DNA of 64,000 nt from Bradyrhizobium sp. 138. Its GTDB lineage: Bacteria > Pseudomonadota > Alphaproteobacteria > Rhizobiales > Xanthobacteraceae. Below are positions 18,349-27,490 of the stretch, one piece after another. The notes under the pieces are model-generated. The model was not told the origin of the DNA and searched no databases. It saw nothing but the letters and a program-made list of their open reading frames with translations. Position numbers and translations under genes: made by a program. The first letter of the stretch is position 1. Every line of letters starts with the position of its first letter. The stretch covers positions 1 through 64,000 of the forward strand of contig NZ_JADPKT010000070.1 in assembly GCF_023074075.1 (NCBI RefSeq), given 5' to 3'.

Positions 18349-18554
18349 CGGCGTCCTTCCCGGTCTTTGAGGCTGTCTTGGCTCGAGCGTCCCTCGGCCC
18401 GCATTGAGGGGCTCCGGCGAGCCGCTCGCATATCACTATTCGCCGGGCTTGTCCCTCGCCCGGCGGGGTCCGTCAATGCACAAGAAGCAGGGCTCGCTTG
18501 CCAAGCGCCGTGACGGGAGGCAAGACGGTGCCGGCGAACAGGCGAGAGCGGATT

Positions 18555-21500
18555 ATGGCGGCGGAAGTGGCTGGAAAATCACCAGAATCGGTCCAAACGG
18601 ACCGTCTGGCGGCACGTCTGGCCCGGGAAATCACGGGCGACGTCCTGTTCGATCCCTTCAGCCGCGGCCGCTACGCCACCGACGCCTCGTTCTACCAGAT
18701 CGTGCCATCAGGCGTGGTCGTGCCCAAGACCATGGACGAGGCCCTGCTGGCGTTGGCGATTGCCCGCGACGAGGGACGCAAGGTCACCCCACGCGGCGGC
18801 GGCACCTCGCAATGCGGCCAGACCGTCAATGACGGGCTGGTGGTCGATCTCTCAAAACACCTCAACCGGATCCTGTCGCTCGACGTCGAGGGCCGGACTT
18901 GCGTGGTCGAGCCCGGCATCGTGCTCGACGACCTCAACCGCCAGCTCAAGAAGCACGGCCTGTGGTTTCCGGTCGATGTCTCCACCGCCTCCCGCGCCAC
19001 CATCGGCGGCATGGCCGGCAACAATTCCTGCGGCGGCCGCTCGCTTCGTTACGGCACCATGCGCGACAACACGCTGTCGATGGAGGCAGCCCTTGCCGAC
19101 GGCACGCTCAGCCGCTTCGGCGAGGTCTCGGGCGATCTCTCCGATGTCGCGGGCGGCGACAGTGCGCGCGCCCTATTCCGAGACATGCTCGATCTCGGGG
19201 CTCGTGAAGCCGAGGAGATCGCGGCGCGCTTTCCAAAAGTGCAGCGCCGCGTCGGCGGCTACAATCTCGATGCGCTGGTGCCGCGCAATGCGCCGAACAA
19301 CATGGCGCATCTCCTGGTCGGCTCCGAAGGCACCCTCGCCTTCACCACCAAGGTCGAGCTGAAGCTGTGGCCCGTGATCCGCAACAAGGCGCTTGGCGTC
19401 TGCCATTTCGGCAGCTTCTACGAAGCGATGGATGCGGCCCAGCACCTGGTCAAGCTGAAACCGATTGCGGTCGAGCTGGTCGACCGCACCATGATCGCGC
19501 TCGGCCGCGACATCGCGATGTTCAGGCCCATCATCTCCGCCGCCATCAAGGGCGATCCGGACGCCGTGCTGGTGGTCGAGTTCGCCGAAGAGGACCAGGC
19601 GGATAACCTCGTGCGCCTCAAGCAGCTCGGCGAGCTGATGGGCGATCTCGGCTTCGGCTGGAACAACGACACGCGCAAATGGGGCGGCGTGGTCGAGATC
19701 ACGGAGCCGGCACTGCAGAGCGGCATCGCCGATTTCCGCGCCGCCGGTCTCAACGTCATGATGTCGATGAAGCAGGAGGGCAAGCCAGTCTCTTTTGTCG
19801 AGGATTGCGCCGTGCCGCTGCCGCACCTCGCCGACTACACCCAGCGCCTGAACGAGGTGTTTGCAAAGCACGGCACCAGCGGCACGATGTATGCGCATGC
19901 CTCCGAGGGCTGCCTGCATGTGCGCCCGGTGCTGAATTTGAAGCTGGAGAAAGATGTCAAGGCGATGCGCGCCATCGCCGAAGAGGCGTTCGCGCTGGTG
20001 CGCGAATACAAGGGCTCGCATTCCGGCGAGCATGGCGACGGCCTGGTGCGCTCGGAATTCCACGAGACGATGTTCGGCGAGCGTCTCGTCGCGGACTTCA
20101 GGGAAGTGAAGCAGCGCTTCGACCCTGCGGGTATCCTCAATCCCGGCAAGATCGTCGATGCGCCCAGGATGGACGACCGCTCGCTGTTCCGCTTCAGGCC
20201 CGACTATCGCGTCGGTGAGCTCAAGACCAAGCTGGACTGGTCGGCCTGGCCCGGCGCCGGCGGCGGCTTCCAGGGCGCGGTCGAGATGTGCAACAACAAC
20301 GGTGCCTGCCGCAAGCTCGAAGGCGGCGTGATGTGCCCGTCCTACCGCGCCACGCGCAACGAGAAGGACGTCACGCGAGGGCGCGCGAACACGCTGAGGC
20401 TTGCGATCTCCGGCCAGCTCGGCCCCGATGCGTTGGCGTCAGACGAGATGATGGACACGCTAAAGCTCTGCGTCTCCTGCAAGGCCTGCCGCCATGAGTG
20501 CCCGACCGGCGTCGACATGGCCAAGATGAAAATCGAGGTGCTGGCCGCGCGCGCCGCCTCGCACGGCCTGACGCTGCGCGATCGGCTGGTCGGTTATCTC
20601 CCGCGCTATGCCGGACTCGCCTCGCGCTTCGCGCCGCTGGCGAATTTGCGCAACCGCAGCCCGCTATTACGAAAGCTGTTCGAGCGCTTTGCCGGCATCA
20701 GCGCGCGCCGCGCCCTGCCCGCCTTCCGCAGCGACGTGTTTGCGCCGCCGGCGGAAGCGATTGGTCCGGAGACCGGCCGCGAGGTGGTGCTGTTCGCCGA
20801 TACCTTCAATCGCGTCTATGAACGCGAAAACCTCGACGCCGCGCTGCGGGTGCTGACAGCTGGGGGCTATCGTGTGCATCTGCCCAAGCCCTTGGCCGGC
20901 AGCCGACCGCTCTGCTGCGGCCGCACCTTCCTCTCCGCTGGCCTCGTCGACGAAGCCAAGGCCGAGCTCGACCGGCTGGTCGCGGCCTTTGCGCCTTTCG
21001 CCGTGCGCGGCGTGCCGATAGTCGGCCTCGAACCGAGTTGCCTGCTGACACTGCGCGACGAACTCGCTTCGCTCCGCAAGGACAGTGACGCCAAGGCGGT
21101 CGGCGCCCATGCCCTCACCTTCGAGGAATTCCTGGTGCGCGAGGCCGAGGCCGGCCGGCTGCAACTGCCGCTCGGTGCCGTCGCCGACAAGGCAATGGTG
21201 CACGGCCATTGCCATCAAAAATCCTTCGGCGCCTTCAAGCCCGTCGAGCAGGTGCTCCGGCTCGTCCCCGGCCTGAAAGTCGAGACCATCGAGTCCAGCT
21301 GCTGCGGCATGGCCGGCGCATTTGGCTATGGTGCCGACACCTATGATGCCTCGATCGAGATGGCCGAGCTGTCGCTGCTGCCCGCCGTGCGGCGCGCCGA
21401 CCAGAACACGCTCGTCGTCGCCGACGGCACCTCGTGCCGGCACCAGATCCATGACTGCGCGCAACGCGAAGCGCTTCACGTTGCGCGTGTGCTGGCGATG

Positions 21501-21563
21501 AGCCTCGACCGCGCCATGACCAATTCCACGTCCCTCGCTGAAAAGGAAACCAGCCATGGCTGA
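18555..21563 (+). CDS. FAD-binding oxidase fused to Fe-S/CCG domain (GlcD-GlcF-like)
   Basis: A 1002-aa fusion. Residues to about 480 form a PCMH-type FAD-binding and FAD-oxidase C-terminal unit (VTPRGGGTSQCGQ, then GGMAGNNSCGGRSLRYG), as in GlcD and D-lactate dehydrogenases. Residues about 580-680 hold two 4Fe-4S motifs (CNNNGACRK with a later MCPSY, and CVSCKACRHECPTG), and two CCG cysteine-rich motifs follow (LCCGRTF and SSCCGMAG), as in GlcF. It would oxidise glycolate, D-lactate or a related 2-hydroxyacid and pass electrons to the quinone pool. The ATG at 18555 is preferred to one 19 codons upstream because the latter leader looks non-coding. It overlaps glcG by eight bases. Confidence 0.92.
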   Translation: MAAEVAGKSPESVQTDRLAARLAREITGDVLFDPFSRGRYATDASFYQIVPSGVVVPKTMDEALLALAIARDEGRKVTPRGGGTSQCGQTVNDGLVVDLSKHLNRILSLDVEGRTCVVEPGIVLDDLNRQLKKHGLWFPVDVSTASRATIGGMAGNNSCGGRSLRYGTMRDNTLSMEAALADGTLSRFGEVSGDLSDVAGGDSARALFRDMLDLGAREAEEIAARFPKVQRRVGGYNLDALVPRNAPNNMAHLLVGSEGTLAFTTKVELKLWPVIRNKALGVCHFGSFYEAMDAAQHLVKLKPIAVELVDRTMIALGRDIAMFRPIISAAIKGDPDAVLVVEFAEEDQADNLVRLKQLGELMGDLGFGWNNDTRKWGGVVEITEPALQSGIADFRAAGLNVMMSMKQEGKPVSFVEDCAVPLPHLADYTQRLNEVFAKHGTSGTMYAHASEGCLHVRPVLNLKLEKDVKAMRAIAEEAFALVREYKGSHSGEHGDGLVRSEFHETMFGERLVADFREVKQRFDPAGILNPGKIVDAPRMDDRSLFRFRPDYRVGELKTKLDWSAWPGAGGGFQGAVEMCNNNGACRKLEGGVMCPSYRATRNEKDVTRGRANTLRLAISGQLGPDALASDEMMDTLKLCVSCKACRHECPTGVDMAKMKIEVLAARAASHGLTLRDRLVGYLPRYAGLASRFAPLANLRNRSPLLRKLFERFAGISARRALPAFRSDVFAPPAEAIGPETGREVVLFADTFNRVYERENLDAALRVLTAGGYRVHLPKPLAGSRPLCCGRTFLSAGLVDEAKAELDRLVAAFAPFAVRGVPIVGLEPSCLLTLRDELASLRKDSDAKAVGAHALTFEEFLVREAEAGRLQLPLGAVADKAMVHGHCHQKSFGAFKPVEQVLRLVPGLKVETIESSCCGMAGAFGYGADTYDASIEMAELSLLPAVRRADQNTLVVADGTSCRHQIHDCAQREALHVARVLAMSLDRAMTNSTSLAEKETSHG

Positions 21564-21984
21564 CCTCACCCTCGACACCGCCCGCAAGATCCTCGACGCC
21601 GCCTTCGCGAGGGCCGGCGAGCTCAAGTTGAAGCCGCTGGTCGTCACCATCCTCGACGCGCGCGGTGTGCTCAAGCTCGCGGCCGCGCAAGACGGCACCA
21701 GCCTGATGCGCGGCGAGATCGCGCATGGCAAGGCCTATGGCGCGCTCGCGATGGGCATGGGCTCGCGCGCCCTATTTCAGCGCGCCCAGGAGCAGGCCTA
21801 TTTCATCGACGCCGTGAACACCATCGCCAAGGGTGCCCTGGTGCCGGTGCCCGGCGGCGTGCTGATCATGGACGGAACGACCCTGCTCGGCGCCGTCGGC
21901 GTTTCCGGTGACACCTCCGACAATGACGAGGCCTGCGCGCTCGCGGGTATTCAGGCGGCGGGGTTGAAGGCAAATGCGGGGTAA
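21556..21984 (+). CDS. glcG: GlcG/HbpS family heme-binding-like protein
   Basis: A 142-aa protein of the GlcG/HbpS (DUF336) family. Characteristic segments are a helical start LTLDTARKILDAAFARA, the strand VVTILDARGVLKL, and the C-terminal GGVLIMDGTTLLGAVGVSGDTSDNDEACALAG. GlcG is linked to glycolate utilisation operons; related proteins bind heme or a small ligand, and the exact role is unclear. It overlaps the oxidase gene by eight bases, so translation is likely coupled. Confidence 0.9.
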   Translation: MADLTLDTARKILDAAFARAGELKLKPLVVTILDARGVLKLAAAQDGTSLMRGEIAHGKAYGALAMGMGSRALFQRAQEQAYFIDAVNTIAKGALVPVPGGVLIMDGTTLLGAVGVSGDTSDNDEACALAGIQAAGLKANAG

Positions 21985-22161
21985 GGGGCTGGAGCCTCGC
22001 TCAGGCGCAAACGCCATCACGCGGAGCCTGTCACAGGATTGCGCCTGGCTCCGACCCGTTGGCTCCATCTGAGGCTGGGATCGCATCGCCGCAGCTCCTC
22101 CTTTTCCGTTGATTTCCATCGGCTTCTGGCCGAGCATCGACCGGCCGATTGCAGGGGGACC

Positions 22162-23166
22162 GTGCCGTCCGTGAAAGATGCCTCGACAAGCCGTGCCGAC
22201 TGGAACGACTTGCCGACAACGGCCGAGCCGCTCGTCACGGTCATCATCGTCAATTGCAACTACGGCAGGTTCGTCGGGCCGTGCCTGATGTCGGTCGCAC
22301 GGCAGGATTACCCCAATCTCGAATGCATCGTCGTTGATTGCGCATCGAGCGACAATTCACGGGCTGTAATCGAGGCCACGATGGCCGGTCTGCCGCCGTC
22401 GCGCTTCCGCGCCCGTCATCGCGACGTCAATGGCGGCCATCTGCCCAACGCGCTCTCGGCGCTCTCTGACGTTCGCGGCGCCTTTCTCGTCTGTCTCGAT
22501 TCCGACGATTTCCTGTTTCCATCATTCGTTGCGACCCATGTCGCTGCTCACATGGCGAGCGGTGTTTCCGCCCCGCTGAGCGTAACGGATCAAATCCAGA
22601 TCGACGCCGAAGGCCAGATGCTGGCGGGGACCTGTCACTGGCATCAGAAATGGCACGAATTGGCGAACCCGGATCCGACCTCGTGCTGCCGCGCCCGCTA
22701 CATCCCGCCCGAATGGAATAGCTGGGCGATGGAGCACTGGATCTGGGGCAGCACCAGCTCAATCATGTTTCAGACGAGGGTGGCCAGGGCCCTGGCGCCG
22801 GCTGTGGGCGATCACGACGACTTCCCGGCGCAAGTCGGCGTCGACTCCTACTATGCGCGCCTTGCTCACTGCCTCGGCGGCACGCTCCTGATCGACGGAG
22901 CCGAAGGCGCCTATCGCAGGCATGGTAGCAATACCTGGAGCAACAACGGCGTGCTCGGTGGCCAAGCGGCAAGCGGTCGTTTCGACAGAGCCGACCTGTT
23001 CAACGCAACACTGGCCGTCGCGCTCAAGACCTTGGCCGAACGGCGCGATGACATTGTGCACGAATTCGGCGATCGATGTTACGCGGCGGCCGAGCGCCAG
23101 CTTCGTCACGCTGACGAAATCCCTGGACCTTCGCCGCGCGCGGCCGGACTGGAATTGCAGGCATGA
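22162..23166 (+). CDS. Glycosyltransferase family 2, first of a tandem pair
   Basis: About 334 aa with the family 2 fold: VTVIIVNCNYG, then VVDCASSDNS, then the DxD-type FLVCLDSDDF. After the catalytic half is a subfamily-specific block, MLAGTCHWHQKWHEL, a tryptophan-rich NSWAMEHWIWGS segment, and an YRRHGSNTWSNN motif. The start is uncertain: GTG at 22162 (AGGGGG only three bases before) or GTG at 22171. The longer upstream frame is Arg-rich and looks non-coding. The stop overlaps the start of a paralogue by four bases (ATGA). The acceptor is unknown. Confidence 0.85.
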   Translation: MPSVKDASTSRADWNDLPTTAEPLVTVIIVNCNYGRFVGPCLMSVARQDYPNLECIVVDCASSDNSRAVIEATMAGLPPSRFRARHRDVNGGHLPNALSALSDVRGAFLVCLDSDDFLFPSFVATHVAAHMASGVSAPLSVTDQIQIDAEGQMLAGTCHWHQKWHELANPDPTSCCRARYIPPEWNSWAMEHWIWGSTSSIMFQTRVARALAPAVGDHDDFPAQVGVDSYYARLAHCLGGTLLIDGAEGAYRRHGSNTWSNNGVLGGQAASGRFDRADLFNATLAVALKTLAERRDDIVHEFGDRCYAAAERQLRHADEIPGPSPRAAGLELQA

Positions 23167-24341
23167 ATGAGTTTGTTCCGACGCCCGTGCATCAGCCGGG
23201 GACGATTGCCGTCAAATCTCCTCGTGTCTCCGTCGTGATCATCAATCACAATTACGGAGACTTCATCGAGCAATGCATTCGTTCGGTCGCGGCGCAGGAC
23301 TATCGCAACATCGAATGTGTCATCGTTGACTGCGCCTCGAGCGACCATTCACGCGCCGCGATCGGGGGGGCGCTAGAGCGCCTGCCCGGCCGATCGTTCC
23401 GGCTGCTCTGCAGGGACACCAATCGCGGCCAGGTGCTGAACGCGCTCGACGTTCTCGATGAGATCAAGGGCGTCTTCGTTACTTTTCTCGATGCCGACGA
23501 CTTTCTCTTTCCGAAATTCATATCGACGCATGTCACCGCCCACCTGAACGATCTCAATTCAGCGGCGCTGAGCGTCAGCGATCAGGTGCAGATCGATGCT
23601 GCCGGCGAGGTGCTGGCCGGGACCTGTCATTGGCATCAGAAATGGCGCGAATTCGAGCCGGATGCCGGCTGGTCGCACCTGGCGCGCGCACGAAGCTGGA
23701 ATGCCGATCTGCCGTTGCAGATGGAGCCGCTGGGGTTTCGGCTGCATTATGTCCCGGCATGGTGGAGCAGTTGGCTTCTTGATCGATGGATATGGAGCGC
23801 GACGAGCGGCCTTATGTTCCGCACCAGCCTGATCCATGCGCTGGCGCCGACAATGGTTGGGGCTGACGAGGTGCGTATACAGAGCATAGACAGCTATTAC
23901 GGCCGCTTCGCCCATTCCGTCGGCGGAACCCTCGTCATCGACGCAGCGCATGGCGCCCATCGCCGCCACGGCAAGAACAATTTCAGCAATCGCGCGATCC
24001 TCGGCGGTCAGACGCCGAATGCGGCTCGCGATCAAACCGACCGGTTCCGCATCCTGCGCGGCATAGCCCAGCAAGTACTGGCCAGCCGATACGGCGATCT
24101 CGTCGGCATGTTTGGTGGAGAATTGTACTATTCGATCGCCTGGCAGTTGATGTCGAACGAAGAATTCTTCGAGTTTGCGGCACAGCACGAACTCGATCGT
24201 GCCGTCTGGGAGAGGACCATCGGCGCGGCCAATATGACACTGCCGCCGCGCCTGGTCTCGGCTGGATCGCCGAGCGCGCTAACGCGATCCGCTCGACTGT
24301 GGCGCCGACTCCGACGCGCCGCGCAAAGGATTTGGCAATGA
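23163..24341 (+). CDS. Glycosyltransferase family 2, second of a tandem pair
   Basis: A 392-aa paralogue of the preceding gene. It shares VSVVIINHNYG, IVDCASSDHSR, FLDADDF, the VLAGTCHWHQKW block, the WIWSATSGLMF segment and AHRRHGKNNFSN, at clear but far from complete identity, so the duplication is old. It is longer by an insertion after HWHQKW and a basic C-terminal tail (RLWRRLRRAAQRIWQ) that could contact membrane. Its start overlaps the first gene by four bases, so the pair is translationally coupled. Its 3' end overlaps the converging radical SAM gene by 63 bases. Confidence 0.87.
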   Translation: MNEFVPTPVHQPGTIAVKSPRVSVVIINHNYGDFIEQCIRSVAAQDYRNIECVIVDCASSDHSRAAIGGALERLPGRSFRLLCRDTNRGQVLNALDVLDEIKGVFVTFLDADDFLFPKFISTHVTAHLNDLNSAALSVSDQVQIDAAGEVLAGTCHWHQKWREFEPDAGWSHLARARSWNADLPLQMEPLGFRLHYVPAWWSSWLLDRWIWSATSGLMFRTSLIHALAPTMVGADEVRIQSIDSYYGRFAHSVGGTLVIDAAHGAHRRHGKNNFSNRAILGGQTPNAARDQTDRFRILRGIAQQVLASRYGDLVGMFGGELYYSIAWQLMSNEEFFEFAAQHELDRAVWERTIGAANMTLPPRLVSAGSPSALTRSARLWRRLRRAAQRIWQ

Positions 24342-25163
24342 GAACCTGCGCGGTTCGGCCGAGCACATCGCGCACACAGGCTCGTCCTCAAGCGCAAGGA
24401 ATCGATCCAGTTCGTCGTCTGTCGCCGATGGTTCGAGTGGCGCGTAGCCAAGATAAGGATCCCACTTATCCGAGAGGTCGTACTTCGCCTTCTGGAGCCC
24501 AAGATAGGCCAGTGGCGCGCATTTCCAGATCTTGCCCTCGAAGAGCTGCTTGCAATGCCGCGCCGGGCAGATCTCCCAGCTCCGGCGCGGATTGCCGTCC
24601 TCGAACGGCAACATAGCCGCGCCCGAGCCGAGGTAGCGCCGGGTCCACACCCCGTGCGACAGCCAGGTGTGCACGACCGTGCTGTACTCGTTCTGCCACC
24701 GCTCGAGCAGATCCATGCTCGGCTGCAACCGCTCCCGATAGGAGCTCGCGTCGTGATGAACCGACAGCGCGATATCGCAATTGCCTGCAGCCTTCATCCT
24801 GATCGGCAGATCCGGATGCCGGGCCAGCAGAAAGCCGTTGGTCACGATGCGGATGCGCGCCTCGGGCCAATGTCGCCTGACCAGCGGCACGAATTCGGAC
24901 AGACGCGGATGAACCGTCGGCTCGCCGCCGAGGAGACAGAACTCCTCCATCTCGAGACGATCGCTCCATGCTGCCATCCAGCGATCCGCCTCCACCAGAT
25001 CGAGATTACCGGCATGGCCATGGTTCGAGTAGTGCGAGCAGCTCTCGCAGGCGAGATTGCAGGCGTGGGTGACGTGCAGTTCGAGCCGGTTGAGGCGACG
25101 GAGCTCCCTGCGAGGCGAGCCGCTGCCGAACATCCGGGACAGTTGCGCAAGAAAGCTCACCAA
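24279..25163 (-). CDS. Radical SAM protein with SPASM-like C-terminal cysteines
   Basis: A 294-aa enzyme with the cluster motif CNLACESC (C35, C39, C42), which binds the 4Fe-4S that cleaves S-adenosylmethionine, followed by the SAM-contacting LLGGEP at 77-82 and VTNG at 107-110. The C-terminal region has five further cysteines (C199, C204, C215, C264, C267) arranged like a SPASM or twitch auxiliary cluster domain. The substrate is unknown: SPASM enzymes modify peptides, sugars or anaerobic maturases. It begins five bases after the crotonase stop, so both are probably on one transcript, and its end overlaps the tandem glycosyltransferase pair. Confidence 0.85.
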   Translation of the reverse strand: MVSFLAQLSRMFGSGSPRRELRRLNRLELHVTHACNLACESCSHYSNHGHAGNLDLVEADRWMAAWSDRLEMEEFCLLGGEPTVHPRLSEFVPLVRRHWPEARIRIVTNGFLLARHPDLPIRMKAAGNCDIALSVHHDASSYRERLQPSMDLLERWQNEYSTVVHTWLSHGVWTRRYLGSGAAMLPFEDGNPRRSWEICPARHCKQLFEGKIWKCAPLAYLGLQKAKYDLSDKWDPYLGYAPLEPSATDDELDRFLALEDEPVCAMCSAEPRRFSLPNPLRGASESAPQSSGSR

Positions 25164-25167
25164 GGCC

Positions 25168-25950
25168 TCACCGCCCCGTCCAGAGCGGCTTGCGCTTCTC
25201 GCTGAACGCCTTCAGGCCTTCCTTGGCGTCCTCGGTCATTGCGAGCAGCGCGATCTGGCTTTCGGTGTAGGCGATGCTCTCGTCGAACGACATCGAGGCG
25301 ATGGCGCGCATGGCGTATTTGCCGCGGCGGATCGCGGTCGGCGATTTGTCGACGATGCGGCCGATCAGCCAGTCGACCTTGGTATCGAGCTCTGCGGTGG
25401 GCACGGTGTAATTGAGCAGGCCCGCGCTCAGCGCCGCCTTGGCATCGAACGGCTCGCCGGTGAGCGCCCATTCGTTGACGAGGCGCGGCGGCGCGATGCC
25501 CTGCAACAGGCTCAGCACCTGCATCGGGAACACGCCGACCTTGACCTCCGGCAGGCCGAAGACGACGTGATCGGCCGCGACAGCCATATCGGTCATGCAG
25601 AGCAGGCCCATGCCGCCGGCCATGCAGACGCCGCCGACCCGCGCAATCGCCGGTTTGGTGGCGTTCTGTGACAAACGTAACAGATCGGCATAGTCGACAT
25701 TTGGTTTGGAATGATCCATCGCGAAAGCCGCGCCGGAATTCTGCAAATCGGCGCCCGCGCAGAACGCCTTGTCGCCCGCGCCCGTCAGCACGATGACGCG
25801 GACGTCCTTGTCGTCATGCGCGTCGCGATAGCCTTTGGTGATGCCGGCGATGACCTCGCCGTTCAGCGCGTTGCGTTTCTCCGGTCGGTTAATGGTGATC
25901 CAGAACGCCTGCCCGCGCTTTTCCGTGATGATTGCCGTGGTGTCGGTCAT
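25168..25950 (-). CDS. Enoyl-CoA hydratase/isomerase family protein
   Basis: A 260-aa crotonase. It has the oxyanion segments GAGDKAFCAGADL and GVCMAGGMGLLCMTDMAVA and, unlike the crotonase at 16.3 kb, keeps a PE motif in FGLPEVKVGVFPMQV, so a hydratase activity is credible. The ATG at 25950 (MTDTTAIITEK) is chosen since the open frame upstream of it is cysteine-rich and unlike the family; AGGAAG lies about eleven bases before it. It is co-directional with the radical SAM gene that follows after four bases. Confidence 0.9.
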   Translation of the reverse strand: MTDTTAIITEKRGQAFWITINRPEKRNALNGEVIAGITKGYRDAHDDKDVRVIVLTGAGDKAFCAGADLQNSGAAFAMDHSKPNVDYADLLRLSQNATKPAIARVGGVCMAGGMGLLCMTDMAVAADHVVFGLPEVKVGVFPMQVLSLLQGIAPPRLVNEWALTGEPFDAKAALSAGLLNYTVPTAELDTKVDWLIGRIVDKSPTAIRRGKYAMRAIASMSFDESIAYTESQIALLAMTEDAKEGLKAFSEKRKPLWTGR

Positions 25951-26107
25951 GATAGGCTTGCTTCCTTGTGTTCCGTTTTGCAGCCATTTGCGGCAGGACG
26001 GGCAGCGCGCGCAAGCGCAATCTGCAATGCCCAATAGCGTGTGGGCGCAAATTCGGTTGCCGATTGTGGGTGACCGCCGTTATCCTGATCGGAGATTTTG
26101 GATCACC

Positions 26108-27490
26108 ATGAACCATTTCATGCGCGCCGCAATGATGGTGTTGCTGGCAGGCCTGGTCGTGCTGGGCGGCGGCGGCGCCAGCCACGCGGCCGATGGCGCG
26201 AAACTCGCGCTGGTGATCGGCAATGCGAAATATCCCGACAACGAATTCGTGCTGAGCGAGGTCGCCAACGACGCCCAGGACGTCGCCGAAGAATTGAAGC
26301 GCGACGGCTTCGTCATCGACCGGCAGAGCAACCTCACGGCCGACGCCATGCGGCAGGCGCTGGATCGCTTCTATGCCCGCATCGAACGCGGCACGGTAGC
26401 GCTGATCTTCTTCGACGGTTTTGCCATCCAGTCCAACCGGCAGACCTACCTGCTTCCGGTCGACGCGCAGATCTGGACCGAGCCGGACGTGGCGCGCGAC
26501 GGCTTCAGCCTCGACACCATCCTCGCCGAGATGAACACGCGCGGCGCCGCGATCAAGATCGCGCTGATCGACGCCTCGCGCCGCAACCCGTTCGAGCGGC
26601 GCTTCCGCCGCTATTCGGCGGGTCTTGCGCCGGCAATCGCGCCGAGCAATTCGCTCGTGCTCTACTCCGCAGCGCTCGGCGCGGTCGCGGCCAGCGGCAA
26701 GACCGATCACGGCCTGTTCGTCGCCGAGCTGCTGCGCGAGATGCGCGCGCCGAATATCAGCGCCGAGCAAGCCCTGACCAACACCAAGAACGGCGTGGTC
26801 GCCGCCACCAAACGGGAGCAGGTGCCGTGGCTGTCGTCCTCGCTAACCACGGAATTCACGTTTGCAGGTTCGGTGACCAAGCCATCGAACAACACGGGCG
26901 GCGGCCCGGCTCCGCAGAAGCCCGAGCCTCAGAAACCGGTCTGCGACGCGCCGCAAGCGGCGCCACCCCAGAGCGCCGACGATCTCGCCAAGGATCCGGT
27001 CATCGCTGATCTCAGCCGCAAGATTGCAGCGAACGCCAATGACAGCGCCTCGCGCTACAAGCGCGGCCAGGTCTATGCGATCAAGCGAGCCTACGCCCTC
27101 GCTATGCAGGATTTCGACGTCGTGATCCGCCGCAATTCGCGTGATGCCGAGGCGCTCAACAACCGCTGCTGGACGCGCGCTGCAACCGGCGATCTGCCGG
27201 GCGCGCTCGCCGACTGTAATCTGGCGCTCCAGATCGATCCCGGATTGAGCGATGCGCTCGACAGCCGCGGCCTCGTCAACCTCAAGCTCGGCCGGACCGC
27301 TGAGGCGATCAAGGACTATACCGACGCGATCCAGCGTAACCCGCGCTCGTCATCGTCGCTGTTCGGCCGGGGCATCGCCATCCGCAAAAGCGGCGGCGAC
27401 GGCGCCATTGATATCGCGCAGGCGAAGTCGATGAATCCCGATATCGCGAAGGAGTTCGCGGGCTACGGCGTCACGGAATGCGTGCCTTAG
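26108..27490 (+). CDS. Exported caspase-fold (C14) protein without catalytic dyad, with TPR repeats
   Basis: A 460-aa protein with a signal peptide (MRAAMMVLLAGLVVLGGGGASHAA), a peptidase C14/metacaspase p20-like domain (about 30-240), a Pro-rich linker, and three or so TPR repeats (about 310-440). The domain keeps LALVIGNAKYPD, LSEVANDAQDVAEELKRDGF and YLLPVDA. However, the segment equivalent to YYAGHG reads FFDGFA (Phe105 for His) and that equivalent to DACR reads DASR (Ser157 for Cys). Both catalytic residues are thus replaced, so it is probably a binding or scaffold protein in the periplasm. The ATG at 26108 starts the signal peptide. Its 3' end overlaps the converging oxidoreductase gene by four bases. 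Confidence 0.88.
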   Translation: MNHFMRAAMMVLLAGLVVLGGGGASHAADGAKLALVIGNAKYPDNEFVLSEVANDAQDVAEELKRDGFVIDRQSNLTADAMRQALDRFYARIERGTVALIFFDGFAIQSNRQTYLLPVDAQIWTEPDVARDGFSLDTILAEMNTRGAAIKIALIDASRRNPFERRFRRYSAGLAPAIAPSNSLVLYSAALGAVAASGKTDHGLFVAELLREMRAPNISAEQALTNTKNGVVAATKREQVPWLSSSLTTEFTFAGSVTKPSNNTGGGPAPQKPEPQKPVCDAPQAAPPQSADDLAKDPVIADLSRKIAANANDSASRYKRGQVYAIKRAYALAMQDFDVVIRRNSRDAEALNNRCWTRAATGDLPGALADCNLALQIDPGLSDALDSRGLVNLKLGRTAEAIKDYTDAIQRNPRSSSSLFGRGIAIRKSGGDGAIDIAQAKSMNPDIAKEFAGYGVTECVP

